From positions 310,001 through 374,000 of the forward strand of contig NZ_QMEJ01000002.1 in NCBI RefSeq assembly GCF_003390865.1: a stretch of 64,000 bases of DNA. Direction: 5' to 3'. Origin of the DNA: Tropicimonas sp. IMCC34011 (GTDB lineage: Bacteria; Pseudomonadota; Alphaproteobacteria; Rhodobacterales; Rhodobacteraceae). The notes under the pieces are model-generated. The model was not told the origin of the DNA. It did no database searches and worked only from the letters and a program-made list of their open reading frames with translations. Numbering within the stretch: position 1 is the first letter of the stretch; each line of letters opens with the position of its first letter. Of this stretch, positions 53,662 through 63,594 are shown piece by piece. The position numbers were made by a program, and so were the translations under genes.

Positions 53662-55422
53662 TCATTCGGCGGCCCTCATGGGCTGGTCCCGGCGCAAGGG
53701 TAGCTGCAATTCGAACACGGCGCCGCCTTGCTTGGCGTTCCGTGCGGTCAGGCGGCCTCCGAAATCCTTCACGATGCCGGAGGATATCGCGAGGCCGAGC
53801 CCGGTGCCATCTCCGGGTTGCTTGGTCGTGTAGAAAGGCTCGAACAGGTGGTCGAGATCGGCGATACCGGTCCCGTTGTCCCTCACCGTGAGCGTGGCGG
53901 TCTCTCCTTCGAACAACATGAGTTCGATCAACGGCTCATCACGGTCCTTGGTTGCATCGATGGCGTTACGGAAGAGGTTGATGAGGACCTGTTCCAGCCG
54001 CAACCGGTCGCATTCCACGAAGACGGGGTGATCTGGCAGCGAGCGCAGGACCTTGACCCGGCGGGCCTTCAGCTGCGGCTCCATCATGGTCAGGGCGGAG
54101 GAAATCGCTTCACGGATATCGAGTTGCTCGAAGGCGATCCCGCCCTTGCGCGCGTAGGACTTGAGCTGCCTCGTGATCGACCCCATCCGCTCGATCAGGT
54201 CGTCGATCCGCTGGAAGGAGGAGAGCGCCTCGGACGGGCGCTTGCGCTGCAACAGGAGGCGCGCACCGGCGAGATAGGTCTTCATCGCCGCGAGCGGCTG
54301 GTTCAGCTCGTGGGACACCGCGGCGGACATCTCCCCGAGCGCGGCGAGCTTGGAGGATTGCTCCAGCGTCTGCTCCGCGACCTCGAGGTTCTTCTCCGCC
54401 TTCTCCCGCTCAGCGATCTCTTGCTGGAGGCGGAAGTTGAGAAGCCGGAGCTCGGCGCTCTCCCGCTCCGCCTGAAGCGTCCGGGAGGTTGCGCGCCGGC
54501 TCATCAGGTAGAAGGCCGCAGCAAGGACGAGCGCGAAGCCCATGATTTCCAATGCCAAAACGCCGTTCACCCGCTCGCGCACCGAGGAATAGGTGGTGAA
54601 GGATGTGATGCGCCAGCCGCGGAACGGGATGCGCGCGTCGGAGCGCAGGACGCCCTCACCGAGGAGGTAAGCGTCGGGCGGCAGGAAGGACCAGTCGGAG
54701 GTGGCGCTCAGCGCACGATCAATGGCGGTCGGGGCCGATTGGGTCGCCAGCGCCTCGTCGATGGTACGTCCCCTCCAGCGCGGCTCCGTGGCGAGGATGA
54801 TGTCCCCCGAGGAATCGGTCACGAGGACCGCGTCCGAGATGCCGGCCCAGCTCTGCTCGAACTTCCGAAGATCGACCCCGACGACGATGACCCCGACGAC
54901 CGTTCGGTCCGACATGACCTTCCGGCTGTAGGTGAACGATTTCGTCCCGGCATCGGTCTCGACGACGGTGAAGACCGTATCGGTGGAGCGTTGGGCATCG
55001 ACGAAGTAGGGGTCCGTCCGGTGCTGGGCACCGAGCTGGCTGCGATCCGTCGCGGCGACGGTGCGGCCATCGGAATCCAGAAGCTGGAGGGAGGCGGCTC
55101 CGATCTCTTCACGGAAGGAGATGAGCCGCTGGGAGGACTGGCTGAAATCGTCGCTGTTCAGCGCGTTGATCAGGGCCGGATCCTGCGCGAGGAGCAGCGG
55201 CACGACGGAGTTGCGCTGCAGCTCGCTGATGACGTTTCCGGTGTAGAGCGCAAGGCGGAGCTCGGCGCGGTTGCGCGTGGTCTCCGTGAAGCGCTGCATG
55301 AGAAGGAGATTGGTGACGTAGAGCGTCGCCACGGCCACGACGAGGATCGTGGCGACGACGGCGCGCAGGCGCCATGTGCCCGCCCGCTCACGCTGGCGTC
55401 GTCGTGGGATCTCGTCCTTCAT
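53662..55422 (-). CDS. DctB-like sensor histidine kinase
   Basis: A 586-residue membrane kinase. The first helix (about 21-43) and second helix (about 285-305) enclose a periplasmic dCache/PDC-type sensor (FVDAQRSTDTVFTVVET; GDIILATEPRWRG). A coiled coil (about 320-360) leads to the H box MSAAVSHELNQPLAAMKTYL, and the ATPase domain has INLFRNAIDAT, DNGTGI and GTGLGLAISSGI. The SHELNQPL form is typical of DctB, which senses C4-dicarboxylates. No dct transport genes are near, so the signal may differ. It lies 34 bases before the regulator gene. Confidence 0.9.
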   Translation of the reverse strand: MKDEIPRRRQRERAGTWRLRAVVATILVVAVATLYVTNLLLMQRFTETTRNRAELRLALYTGNVISELQRNSVVPLLLAQDPALINALNSDDFSQSSQRLISFREEIGAASLQLLDSDGRTVAATDRSQLGAQHRTDPYFVDAQRSTDTVFTVVETDAGTKSFTYSRKVMSDRTVVGVIVVGVDLRKFEQSWAGISDAVLVTDSSGDIILATEPRWRGRTIDEALATQSAPTAIDRALSATSDWSFLPPDAYLLGEGVLRSDARIPFRGWRITSFTTYSSVRERVNGVLALEIMGFALVLAAAFYLMSRRATSRTLQAERESAELRLLNFRLQQEIAEREKAEKNLEVAEQTLEQSSKLAALGEMSAAVSHELNQPLAAMKTYLAGARLLLQRKRPSEALSSFQRIDDLIERMGSITRQLKSYARKGGIAFEQLDIREAISSALTMMEPQLKARRVKVLRSLPDHPVFVECDRLRLEQVLINLFRNAIDATKDRDEPLIELMLFEGETATLTVRDNGTGIADLDHLFEPFYTTKQPGDGTGLGLAISSGIVKDFGGRLTARNAKQGGAVFELQLPLRRDQPMRAAE

Positions 55423-55535
55423 GCAGGAGTCCTAGAACCAAACGCGCCGCCTTGGAAGACCGCGGGCCCGCGGGCTCTGTCAAATGCGAGGACGGCGCGG
55501 GCACAATGCCGCGAGAACGCTCCGCGGCCCGGCGA

Positions 55536-56204
55536 TCACGCCGATGCGAAGGCGGAGGCGATCCCGTCGAAGATGGCGGCGCCGGCGGAGGAGCCGGTGG
55601 CTGCCTCGGACGCGCGTTCGGGGTGCGGCATCATGCCGAGGACGCGGCGGTTCTGCGACAGGATGCCGGCGATATCCCCGGCCGAGCCGTTCAGCGGATC
55701 GCCGTAGCGGAAGGCGACGCGCGCCTCGCTGTCCAGATCGCGGATCAGCTCGGGGCTGGCCTGGTAATTGCCGTCGTGGTGAGCCACCGGAATATCGAGC
55801 GTGGCCCCCTCGCCCAGCAGGGTCGTGAAGGGCGAAAGCGCCGTCTCGACCCGAAGCGTGACGGTCTTGCAGATGAACTTGAGGTTCGAGTTGCGCATCA
55901 GCGCGCCCGGCAAGAGCCCCGTCTCGAGGAGGATCTGGAAGCCGTTGCAGATCCCGAGCACATGCCCGCCGCCTTCGGCGAACCGCACGACCTCTCGGCA
56001 GATCGGGGAATTGGCCGCGATGGCGCCGCAGCGCAGGTAGTCGCCGAAGGAAAACCCGCCCGGCAGACCCACGAGGTCGATCCCGGCGGGGAGGGCCGTG
56101 TCCTTGTGCCAGACGCGAACAACCTCGAAGCCGGACCGCTCCAGCGCCAGCGCAAGGTCGCGGTCACAGTTCGATCCGGGGAAGGTGACGACCGCGGCGC
56201 GCAT
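55536..56204 (-). CDS. purQ: FGAM synthase glutaminase subunit PurQ
   Basis: A 222-residue class I amidotransferase: the nucleophile in LGICNGFQILLETGLLPGA and the His/Glu pair in MMPHPERA. It supplies ammonia to PurL, with PurS, for formation of formylglycinamidine ribonucleotide in purine synthesis. The ATG at 56204 shares one base with the purS stop (TGATG). Confidence 0.97.
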   Translation of the reverse strand: MRAAVVTFPGSNCDRDLALALERSGFEVVRVWHKDTALPAGIDLVGLPGGFSFGDYLRCGAIAANSPICREVVRFAEGGGHVLGICNGFQILLETGLLPGALMRNSNLKFICKTVTLRVETALSPFTTLLGEGATLDIPVAHHDGNYQASPELIRDLDSEARVAFRYGDPLNGSAGDIAGILSQNRRVLGMMPHPERASEAATGSSAGAAIFDGIASAFASA

Positions 56205-56446
56205 CAGGCGATCTCGACCCGGTAGCTCTCGATCACCGTATTCGCCAGCAGCTTGTCGCACATCCGGGTCACACGCTCCTCGGCGGCCTCCGGGGATTCG
56301 CCGGCGGCGAGGTCGATCTCGATGACCTTGCCCTGCCGGACGCCCTCGACGCCGTCGAAGCCGAGCGCCGTGAGCGCATGTCGCACAGCCTCGCCCTGCG
56401 GGTCGAGAACGCCGTCTTTAAGCATCACGTGAACGATGGCCTTCAT
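56204..56446 (-). CDS. purS: FGAM synthase subunit PurS
   Basis: An 80-residue protein, AIVHVMLKDGVLDPQGEAVRHAL at the start and GKVIEIDL in the middle, as in all PurS. It bridges PurQ and PurL to channel ammonia. It lies between purC (31 bases upstream) and purQ. Confidence 0.97.
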   Translation of the reverse strand: MKAIVHVMLKDGVLDPQGEAVRHALTALGFDGVEGVRQGKVIEIDLAAGESPEAAEERVTRMCDKLLANTVIESYRVEIA

Positions 56447-56477
56447 CGAAGCGTCACCCCCGCCGGTTCTGGTCGGT

Positions 56478-57239
56478 TCAGTTGATCAGCGTCGGCTTGC
56501 CAACCGACGCGGTGTTCCTGGGCAGGACGCCGAGCCGCCGGGCGACTTCGGTATAGGCGTCCGCGAGATTGCCGAGATCCCGGCGGAAGACGTCCTTGTC
56601 GAGCTTCTGGCCCGTCGCGACATCCCAAAGGCGGCAGGAATCGGGACTGATCTCGTCCGCGACGACAAGGCGCATGAAATCGCCTTCCCAGATCCGGCCC
56701 ACTTCGATCTTGAAGTCCACCAGCCGGATGCCGACGCCCATCATGATGCCCGACATGAAGTCGTTCACCCGAAGCGCGAGCGCAACAATGTCGTCGAGGT
56801 CCTGCTGACTGGCCCAGCCGAAGGCGAGGATGTGTTCCTCGGAGACCATCGGATCGCCGAGACCGTCATCCTTGAAGTAGAATTCCACGATCGGCCGCGG
56901 CAGGGGCGAACCTTCCTCGAGGCCGAGGCGCTTGGAGATCGAGCCGGCGGCGACGTTGCGCACCACGACTTCCAGCGGAATGATTTCGACCGACTTGATC
57001 AGCTGCTCGCGCATGTTGATGCGGCGCAGGAAATGCGTCGGCACGCCGATATTGTTCAGCCCGGTCATGAAGTACTCGGACAGGCGATTGTTGAGCACGC
57101 CCTTTCCGTCCACCACGTCGTGCTTCTCGGCATTGAAGGCGGTGGCGTCGTCCTTGAAATACTGCACGAGCGTGCCCGGTTCGGGGCCTTCGTAAAGGAT
57201 CTTGGCCTTGCCCTCGTAGATCTTCTTGCGACGCGCCAT
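56478..57239 (-). CDS. purC: SAICAR synthetase PurC
   Basis: A 253-residue enzyme that joins aspartate to CAIR with ATP. Family landmarks are [37 protein letters not shown], and [14 protein letters not shown]. The ATG at 57239 gives the usual N-terminus ([13 protein letters not shown]). It is the first gene of purCSQ on the minus strand. Confidence 0.97.
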   Translation of the reverse strand: MARRKKIYEGKAKILYEGPEPGTLVQYFKDDATAFNAEKHDVVDGKGVLNNRLSEYFMTGLNNIGVPTHFLRRINMREQLIKSVEIIPLEVVVRNVAAGSISKRLGLEEGSPLPRPIVEFYFKDDGLGDPMVSEEHILAFGWASQQDLDDIVALALRVNDFMSGIMMGVGIRLVDFKIEVGRIWEGDFMRLVVADEISPDSCRLWDVATGQKLDKDVFRRDLGNLADAYTEVARRLGVLPRNTASVGKPTLIN

Positions 57240-57401
57240 GGCGAGATCCCCTTGCGGCCCTTTGCCTGTCCCGGTGACGGGACGGCCGCCTTTCAGTTGC
57301 GCGATGCCTATAGGACACCGGGCGTCCTGCCGCAAGGCAGCACCGCCGTTGACACCGCCGCGCCCCCGGCTACCCTGCGCCCTTCTCCTGGATTGCCAGC
57401 A

Positions 57402-58517
57402 ATGTCCGACGATTACGCCCTGGTGGACTTCGCTCTCACCCAAGCCGAGCCCGCCGCCGTCATTCCCGCCCTCGGACGGTCGTTCGCAACCGTCGCGGCC
57501 GCCGCCCTGGCCCGGAGCGCGGATGCAAGCGGCCCCGAGCGGGGCTTCCTCGCTCGACTGAGAGGCCGACGCCGGCGCCCGGCCGAGTTGCCGGCGCTGC
57601 GCGTCCAGCCCGCCTCCAGCCTTCCCGACGCCCCCCTGATGCAGCCCGTCGCGACCGATCTCGGCTTCTCCGCGCGCGGCGGCGCGATGCGGGTGACGGC
57701 GCCCCTCGGCAGCGCGCGGCTGACCCTGATCGAACTCCACGAAGGCAACGAGGGCATCTCTCCCATCTGCCAGGCGCTCAGCCGGGAGCTTGGCGGCGCG
57801 GAGGTCTTCTATTTCCGCAATTCGGGCCCCCGGCATCCTGGCGCCGATTATGCCTTCCATGTCTACGAGGGCGGCCGGGCGACACGCCGTGCCTCCTCCC
57901 GCTCGCCGCTCGGCGACGCGCCCGAAGCGCCGTGGGAAGCCATCGACGGCGGGATGCCGCACCCGGTCGAGGTGGACAGCCTCCCCCGTCCCGACCCGCC
58001 AGCCTGGCAGGTGATGACGCCGGAGCGGCAGGCCAGCATCCTCGCCGCCCTCGGGCTCGACCCCGCCACGCTCTTCGATCCGCCGGCCCCCGGCGCAGTT
58101 CAGGTCGCCCTTGGCACGGATCCCGGCGGAAAGCCCCTGTCGGAGGCGCTGACCCGGTCCGGCCTTCGCGCACCGCCCGGCTTTGCCGGCCCGCCTGCCG
58201 CGCCGCCCGACCCCGAGCCGCAGCAGGCCATGGGGCCGACCGATGCGCTGGAGACGGACGCGGAGATCCCCGACCCCGGCAGCTCGGATTGGGAGGAAGA
58301 GGTCACGGCGCTCCTGATCGAGGCGGTCGAATCGGGGCTGCCGGAGGAAAGCCAGATCGCCTGGCTGAACGACCTCACGCGCCGTCTCGGCGCCGGCGAC
58401 ATCGACGGTGCGCTGTCGGACGCGCGGACCCTGATGGAAGCCGGAGGGCAGGACGAAAACGAACGCCGCGCCACCGCCGCCCGCCTCTACAGGCTTTTCG
58501 GACGCGCGCTGGACTGA
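57402..58517 (+). CDS. Hypothetical protein, possible surface or effector-like soluble protein
   Basis: A 371-residue protein with no signal peptide or membrane segment. The middle ([30 protein letters not shown]) looks folded, as does the C-terminal helical part (about 310-371: [20 protein letters not shown]). Pro/Ala-rich linkers separate them. No family was recognised. It starts 160 bases from the divergent purC and is followed by the ATPase-inhibitor gene. Confidence 0.65.
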   Translation: MSDDYALVDFALTQAEPAAVIPALGRSFATVAAAALARSADASGPERGFLARLRGRRRRPAELPALRVQPASSLPDAPLMQPVATDLGFSARGGAMRVTAPLGSARLTLIELHEGNEGISPICQALSRELGGAEVFYFRNSGPRHPGADYAFHVYEGGRATRRASSRSPLGDAPEAPWEAIDGGMPHPVEVDSLPRPDPPAWQVMTPERQASILAALGLDPATLFDPPAPGAVQVALGTDPGGKPLSEALTRSGLRAPPGFAGPPAAPPDPEPQQAMGPTDALETDAEIPDPGSSDWEEEVTALLIEAVESGLPEESQIAWLNDLTRRLGAGDIDGALSDARTLMEAGGQDENERRATAARLYRLFGRALD

Positions 58518-58581
58518 GCCGCGTCCCGAGACTACCTCGGGACAAACGGCAAATTGCCACGACCCCAGTCAGGAGCCCGAA

Positions 58582-58896
58582 ATGGCCACTTTCGACGACC
58601 GCGAGAACGCTTTCGAGAACAAGTTCGCCCACGACGCCGAGATGCAGTTCCGCGCAGAGGCGCGGCGCAACAAGCTTCTGGGCCTCTGGGCCGCCGATCT
58701 GATGGGCAAGACCGGCGAGGACGCCGACGCCTATGCCCGGGAGGTGGTGAAATCGGATCTCGAGGAAGCCGGCGAGGAGGACGTCTTCCGCAAGGTATCG
58801 GGCGACCTTCAGGGCAAGGCGGACGAGACGACCATTCGCGGCAAGATGCGCGAGTTGCTCGCCGAGGCGAAGGCGCAGCTCGTAAGCGAGAGCTGA
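58582..58896 (+). CDS. ATP synthase zeta-type inhibitor (DUF1476)
   Basis: A 104-residue helical protein, FDDRENAFENKFAHDAEMQF and RRNKLLGLWAADLMG, the invariant start of the DUF1476 family. The Paracoccus denitrificans member is the zeta subunit that inhibits the F1-ATPase with its N-terminal segment. This gene is characteristic of alphaproteobacteria and supports the taxonomic placement. Confidence 0.93.
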   Translation: MATFDDRENAFENKFAHDAEMQFRAEARRNKLLGLWAADLMGKTGEDADAYAREVVKSDLEEAGEEDVFRKVSGDLQGKADETTIRGKMRELLAEAKAQLVSES

Positions 58897-59003
58897 TCTT
58901 AACCAAGTCGACGGATGGCGGCCGGGCAATCGTCCGGCGTTAGCCGTCCATACACCTTTGGCGGTCTATCCCCGTTCGGCAGAGCGGACGGGGGTGGACG
59001 GAC

Positions 59004-60923
59004 ATGAACGATCCGGCGCAGCGCGGTGGCGCAGTGATCGAAGGCCTGCGGCAAGCGGGTCAGGCCGGCCTCGTCAGGCACGCGTTGCCGTTTGTAGCTG
59101 CCCTGCTCTGCGCCGCGCTTCTGGCAGGCCGCGTGCGGGAGATGGACTGGTCTGAGGTCGCCGCATCCCTTGCGGCTACGCCCCCGGAACGCTGGATCAT
59201 CGCTGCACTCTTCACCGCGTTCAGTTTCTGGGCCGTCGGCCGCTATGACGCCGTCCTTCATGGCCTGCTCGGGACCGGGGTCGACCGGCGCCGGGCCTCG
59301 GCCGCCGGTATGATCGCCATCGCGGGCAGCCAGAGCATCGGGTTCGGCCTGATCAGCGGCACCCTCCTGCGCTGGAGGCTGCTGCCCGAGATCTCGATAT
59401 GGCAAGCCGCGCGCCTCACTGCCCTCGTCGGGATATCCTTTCTCGCCGGCTGGGCCGTCGTCGCCTCGGCCTTGCTGACCCTCCTGCCGCCGACGCCGAT
59501 GTTTCACGCGGCCGGACTCGCCGGTCTAGGGCTGGGTGCGCTGGCCCTCTGCTACAGCGTCGCGGCCCCCTGGTTTCACCGCCCTGCCCCGCCCGTGATG
59601 GCCATCGGAGCACTCCTCCTCTTCGTCGCCCTGGACACGCTCGCCGCAGGGCTTGCACTCCATGTCCTGCTGCCCGCCGGAACCGTCCCCCTCGCCGCGC
59701 TCCTGCCGGCCTTCCTCGTTGCCTTCGGCGTCGGCCTCCTCTCCGGCGCACCGGGCGGGATCGGACCATTCGAGGTCCTGCTCCTGGCGCTCCTGCCCGC
59801 TGCGCCGGAGGCGACCCTCGTTGCCGGCATCATCGCGTTCCGGGCGGTCTACTATGCCCTCCCTGCGTGCATCGGTCTGGCCGCGCTGCTGGTCATGCGC
59901 CCCTCTGCCCCGGCCCCCGCGCCCTGTCGCCGGGCGGCTGCCGAGGCCGCGCTCGCGCGCGCGCCACGCGCCGAGGCTCGCCTGGCAGGCCATGGTGGCG
60001 CGAGGTACTCGGCCTTCGAAACCGGCGGCGCGACGCTCTTCCGCACGGCCCATTGCGAGATCGCGCTCTTCGATCCCTGTGGCGAAACATCCCCTGACGA
60101 ACTGCTGACCGCCCTCACCGCCGAGGCACGGTCCGCCCTGCGCATCCCGGCGATCTACAAGTGCGGCGGGCGCCTTGCTGCCGCCGCGCGCCGCCGCGGC
60201 TGGACCATCCTGCCCATCGCCGAGGAAATGACCGTCGATCCTGCCACACACGATCCGGCATCCCCCGGCCTGCGCCAGCTTCGGCGCAAGTTGCGCCGGG
60301 CCAGCCGTGCAGGCCTCAGCGTGACACGTGCGGGTCCGGTGCTTCCGGCGGAAGAGATGGCCCTCGTCGCAGCGTCATGGGCCGCCGCGAGAGGCGGCGA
60401 ACGCGGCTTCTCGGTCGGTCGTTACTGCCCCGACCACATCGCCCGGCAAGCCGTCTTCCTCGCCCGGCTGAACGGCACCCTCGTCGCATTCGCGACCTTT
60501 CACGTGACCGAGGCTGAAATGGCCCTGGACCTCATGCGCTTCGAGCCCGATGCGCCGGAGGGATGCATGCACGCGCTTGTCCAGGCCGCCATCGAGGAGG
60601 CAGCCTCCCGGGCGCTTCCCCGCCTGTCCCTCGCCGCGCTGCCACCCCGGGAGGACCGACGCCGCCGAAGCGCCGCCTCAAACCTTCTCGCAAGGTCCCT
60701 GCGCCGCAGATCCACCGGCCTCGCCCAGTTCAAGACCAGCTTCGCTCCGACCTCCCGCCCTCTCTACATGGCAGCGCCGGGCCCCTTCGCCCTCTCGGTT
60801 GCAGGAGCGGAGGTCCTGCGGGAAATTCACCGCCCGCCGAGGCTGCCGATCCGGGCCGCCGATCACGCGCAAGCGTCTCCTGCCCCGCTTCTCTCCAGCA
60901 TTGCGAAGCCCCGCGCGGCGTGA
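59004..60923 (+). CDS. MprF-like protein (membrane domain plus DUF2156 transferase domain)
   Basis: A 639-residue protein. Residues 25-310 hold about eight hydrophobic segments of the LPG-flippase type (SFWAVGRYDAVLHGLLG, GAPGGIGPFEVLLLALLP). Residues 340-625 form the DUF2156 GNAT-like domain (EEMTVDPATHDPASPG, RGGERGFSVGRYCPDHI, MALDLMRFEPDAPEGCMHAL). Relatives transfer an aminoacyl group from tRNA to phosphatidylglycerol or ornithine lipid and flip the product, which lowers surface negative charge. The amino acid used cannot be predicted. Confidence 0.85.
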   Translation: MNDPAQRGGAVIEGLRQAGQAGLVRHALPFVAALLCAALLAGRVREMDWSEVAASLAATPPERWIIAALFTAFSFWAVGRYDAVLHGLLGTGVDRRRASAAGMIAIAGSQSIGFGLISGTLLRWRLLPEISIWQAARLTALVGISFLAGWAVVASALLTLLPPTPMFHAAGLAGLGLGALALCYSVAAPWFHRPAPPVMAIGALLLFVALDTLAAGLALHVLLPAGTVPLAALLPAFLVAFGVGLLSGAPGGIGPFEVLLLALLPAAPEATLVAGIIAFRAVYYALPACIGLAALLVMRPSAPAPAPCRRAAAEAALARAPRAEARLAGHGGARYSAFETGGATLFRTAHCEIALFDPCGETSPDELLTALTAEARSALRIPAIYKCGGRLAAAARRRGWTILPIAEEMTVDPATHDPASPGLRQLRRKLRRASRAGLSVTRAGPVLPAEEMALVAASWAAARGGERGFSVGRYCPDHIARQAVFLARLNGTLVAFATFHVTEAEMALDLMRFEPDAPEGCMHALVQAAIEEAASRALPRLSLAALPPREDRRRRSAASNLLARSLRRRSTGLAQFKTSFAPTSRPLYMAAPGPFALSVAGAEVLREIHRPPRLPIRAADHAQASPAPLLSSIAKPRAA

Positions 60924-60965
60924 GAGGGATCGAATGACGCTCCCAGATCCATCCCGAGGCCGCAC

Positions 60966-61976
60966 ATGACCGACGCCCTGACCGCCCGCCTGTCCGAGAC
61001 CGACTGGCTCCTCGCCGACGGCGCCACCGGCACGACGCTGTTCAACATGGGCCTCGAATCCGGCGATGCGCCGGAACTGTGGAACGTCGATCACCCGGAC
61101 CGGATCGCGGCGCTCTACCAAGGCGCGGTCGATGCCGGCAGCGACATGTTCCTGACGAACAGCTTCGGCGGCAACGCCTCCCGCCTCAAGCTGCACAACT
61201 CGGAGGCCCGCGTGCGCGAACTGAACCGCGCTGCCGCCGAGATTGGCCGCGAGGTCGCCGACAAGGCGGGCCGCAAGATCATCGTCGCAGGCTCGATGGG
61301 TCCGACCGGCGAGATCATGGAGCCAATGGGATCGCTGACGCACGCCTCCGCCGTCGAGATGTTCCACGAGCAGGCGGAGGGTCTGAAGGAGGGCGGCGCC
61401 GACGTTCTCTGGGTCGAGACGATCTCCGCCGAGGGAGAATACCGCGCCGCGGCCGAAGCCGCCGGCCTCGCCGGAATGCCCTGGGTCGGCACGATGTCCT
61501 TCGACACCGCCGGCCGCACGATGATGGGCCTGACCGCCACCGACATGGCCCGTCTCGTCGGCACGCTGGACCACAAACCCGTTGCCTTCGGCGCGAATTG
61601 CGGCGTCGGCGCCTCGGATCTGATGCGCACGATCCTCGGGTTCGCGGCAGCGGCCCCCGAGATCCCTATCGTCGCGAAGGGCAATGCCGGTATCCCCAAA
61701 TTCGTTGACGGCCACATCCACTACAACGGCACTCCCGAACTCATGGCCCGCTATGCCTGTCTCGCCCGCGATGCCGGCGCGAAGATCATCGGCGGCTGCT
61801 GCGGCACCGCGCCCGAACACCTGTCCGCGATGCGCAAGGCGCTCGAGGAGACGCCGCGCGGTCCCGTCCCTACACTGGACAAGATCGAAGCAGAACTCGG
61901 TGGCTTCTCTTCCGCATCCGACGGCACCGGCGAGGAGGCCGAAGCCCCGACCCGGCAGCGCCGCCGCCGCCGCTGA
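60966..61976 (+). CDS. bmt: Betaine-homocysteine S-methyltransferase
   Basis: A 336-residue zinc-dependent methyltransferase of the BHMT/MetH homocysteine-binding type: LLADGATGTTLFNMGLESGD, the zinc ligand in FGANCGVGASDLM, and the pair in IIGGCCGTAPEHL. Rhodobacteraceae use this Bmt to make methionine from homocysteine and glycine betaine. The BCCT carrier at 4334 could supply betaine. The tail is a run of arginines (TRQRRRRR). Start at 60966 fits the family length. Confidence 0.88.
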   Translation: MTDALTARLSETDWLLADGATGTTLFNMGLESGDAPELWNVDHPDRIAALYQGAVDAGSDMFLTNSFGGNASRLKLHNSEARVRELNRAAAEIGREVADKAGRKIIVAGSMGPTGEIMEPMGSLTHASAVEMFHEQAEGLKEGGADVLWVETISAEGEYRAAAEAAGLAGMPWVGTMSFDTAGRTMMGLTATDMARLVGTLDHKPVAFGANCGVGASDLMRTILGFAAAAPEIPIVAKGNAGIPKFVDGHIHYNGTPELMARYACLARDAGAKIIGGCCGTAPEHLSAMRKALEETPRGPVPTLDKIEAELGGFSSASDGTGEEAEAPTRQRRRRR

Positions 61977-62222
61977 GGTCGGGCCCCTTGCCCACCCGTC
62001 CATTTTGGTGACTGCCGCAGCAAAAGGCTGCATCCGGCGCCGAACGCAGAGTCTCCGGTGCCGCCTCTCGGGCGACGGACCTCGCGCGGGCCGCACCGTC
62101 GCGGCCCGATGACACTTGCTTTCCCAACGTCAGATGAAACTCTTCCACGCCGATCTCCGTGATTGAGAAGCTCAAGGGGCCTTGCACGGTCCGAGCGGCT
62201 CATCCGAGGGGCGGACGACTTG

Positions 62223-62477
62223 ATGACATTGGTGGAAAAAGCGGTCTCGGCCTACGGGGCGCAAGAGGAAACCGCCGCGCGCGCGGCGAAGGCATGCGAG
62301 CAGTGCAAGGCTGTGCGAGAAAGCCTCCGCGTCGGAGCCCCCATCACGCAGGAGCATTTGGACAGGGTGGCGGGTCTCGAACGCCAGCTGAGACTTCTCG
62401 AACATAACGTGGGGCATGCTCGGTCACTGCTCCGGGACATTGCCCAAAGCGCCCTCGTCGAGGAAGGGTGCGACTGA
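62223..62477 (+). CDS. Small hypothetical protein (orphan)
   Basis: An 84-residue, mainly helical, soluble protein with two cysteines close together (KACEQCKAV) and a heptad-like C-terminal half (LERQLRLLEHNVGHARSLLR). No family was recognised. A start at 62163 is also in frame. It sits at the left edge of a region with mobile-element remnants and may be acquired DNA. Confidence 0.5.
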   Translation: MTLVEKAVSAYGAQEETAARAAKACEQCKAVRESLRVGAPITQEHLDRVAGLERQLRLLEHNVGHARSLLRDIAQSALVEEGCD

Positions 62478-62512
62478 GATCCGCCCCGGGGCATCCGAAA
62501 ATTGCCTCGCGC

Positions 62513-63085
62513 ATGACACAAAGTCGCTCGGTGTTCGATATGAGTGGCCGGCGGAACAGCCAGCTCGACAAAAGGCCGACTAAAAAAGGACCTGACAATC
62601 GCATGCCATGGTGGGTGAGAATGGCGGCCGCATTCGGTGCGGCCGAAAGCACGACGAAGCAGATGGCGGATGTCAGCACCGCTTATGGCGGGATCCTTGA
62701 CGGTCTGTCCGCCGGAGACCGGCTCAGCGACGCGCAGATCGCTGATCTCGAAGCAATCCGGCGTCAATTGGCGCTGTCGGAACGCCACTCCCTCGAGACG
62801 CAGGAGGCGATCATCCGGCTCGGCGAGAAGGCTCTGGCAGAAGATCGCGCCGTGACCCTGCGCGGCAGCCACGATCTCATCAAGACCGACCTTGGCGCCC
62901 CTGTCCTGCAGTCTCGCGAAGACCCCAGTATCACGATCTGTCCGGTCTGCGCTGAACGCGGCTTGCGTGCACCCCTGCAGCCGCACCAGCGCGGATCGCA
63001 ATGTCCCAGCTGCAAGTTCACCTATCAGGACCCGGCCAACAATGCGCCCGCCGAGCCACACCAGTCTACCATATCCGGACGCTGA
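62513..63085 (+). CDS. Hypothetical protein with C-terminal zinc ribbon
   Basis: A 190-residue protein. The N-terminus is basic (RRNSQLDKRPTKKGP), followed by a helical middle (LSDAQIADLEAIRRQLALSE) and a C-terminal four-cysteine ribbon, CPVC (near residue 142) and CPSC (near residue 163). It is possibly a nucleic-acid or protein-binding factor. ATG 62513 was chosen; 62468 and 62540 are alternatives. It lies 35 bases after the previous orphan, probably in one transcript, and is followed directly by IS debris. Confidence 0.55.
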   Translation: MTQSRSVFDMSGRRNSQLDKRPTKKGPDNRMPWWVRMAAAFGAAESTTKQMADVSTAYGGILDGLSAGDRLSDAQIADLEAIRRQLALSERHSLETQEAIIRLGEKALAEDRAVTLRGSHDLIKTDLGAPVLQSREDPSITICPVCAERGLRAPLQPHQRGSQCPSCKFTYQDPANNAPAEPHQSTISGR

Positions 63086-63135
63086 GTGGTGCCTTCAGAG
63101 GGTTGTTCTATTCCCGTCACAGGCACCCTCGACGG

Positions 63136-63585
63136 GGCCTTGCTGCGCAAAGAGGCCTCGGGAGTCACATCGTGAATTCAATGTAGTAGCGGGCTGGGAT
63201 GAGCAGACCGCCGAGACCGACCCGAAAGACGTCCAACTGGCCCGGATATAACTGCGCGCTGAAGCAGCGTGGATCGCTGAGGGTCCGGTTCGATCCCTCG
63301 ATGAAATGCGACGCGGTTTCGTCCGGACGGCGTGGCCGCCATCAGGACTGTAGTAACGAACGCGATCCAGGCCTGTCTCACCATGAAGGTCCTACTCGGC
63401 CTGCCGCTCCGTCAGACGACCGTTCGGCAAGCCTCACCATGGCGAGCCTGCTGAAGCTGTCTCGGTTGGGCAGGTCGGTGCCGGCCTCCAGCATCCTGCC
63501 ACGCCGCCAGAAAACCGCGAACGTGAACATTCCGTATCGCAGCTCCAAGGGACCGTTGCACCTGCTCGTCGACAACGCGCCATAG
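63136..63585 (+). mobile_element. IS5-family insertion sequence remnant
   Basis: The segment holds the N-terminal part of an IS5-type transposase gene (63199-63585). A candidate left end, GGCCTTGCTGCGCAAA at 63136-63151, resembles terminal inverted repeats of this family. The right part and right inverted repeat are missing; the sequence breaks off near 63585, where an integrase fragment on the other strand begins. It is an old, immobile remnant. Confidence 0.7.
63199..63585 (+). pseudogene. IS5-family transposase, N-terminal fragment with frameshifts
   Basis: KTSNWPGYNCALKQRGSL and VRFDPSM at the start match the conserved opening of IS5 transposases. From about 63345 the homology moves to another frame (AIQACLTMKVLLGLPLRQTT), then returns to the first frame (SLLKLSRLG...LPRRQKTANVNIPYRSSKG, then PLHLLVD). 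The frame ends in a stop just after LLVD, before the catalytic DDE region. Two shifts and a truncation mean it is non-functional. Confidence 0.85.
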
Positions 63586-63594
63586 TCCGCCATC

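Noticed and set aside
52296-55422. A C4-dicarboxylate uptake system
   Set aside because: The kinase/regulator pair resembles DctB/DctD, but no dctPQM or dctA gene is in the window, so the signal and targets remain open.
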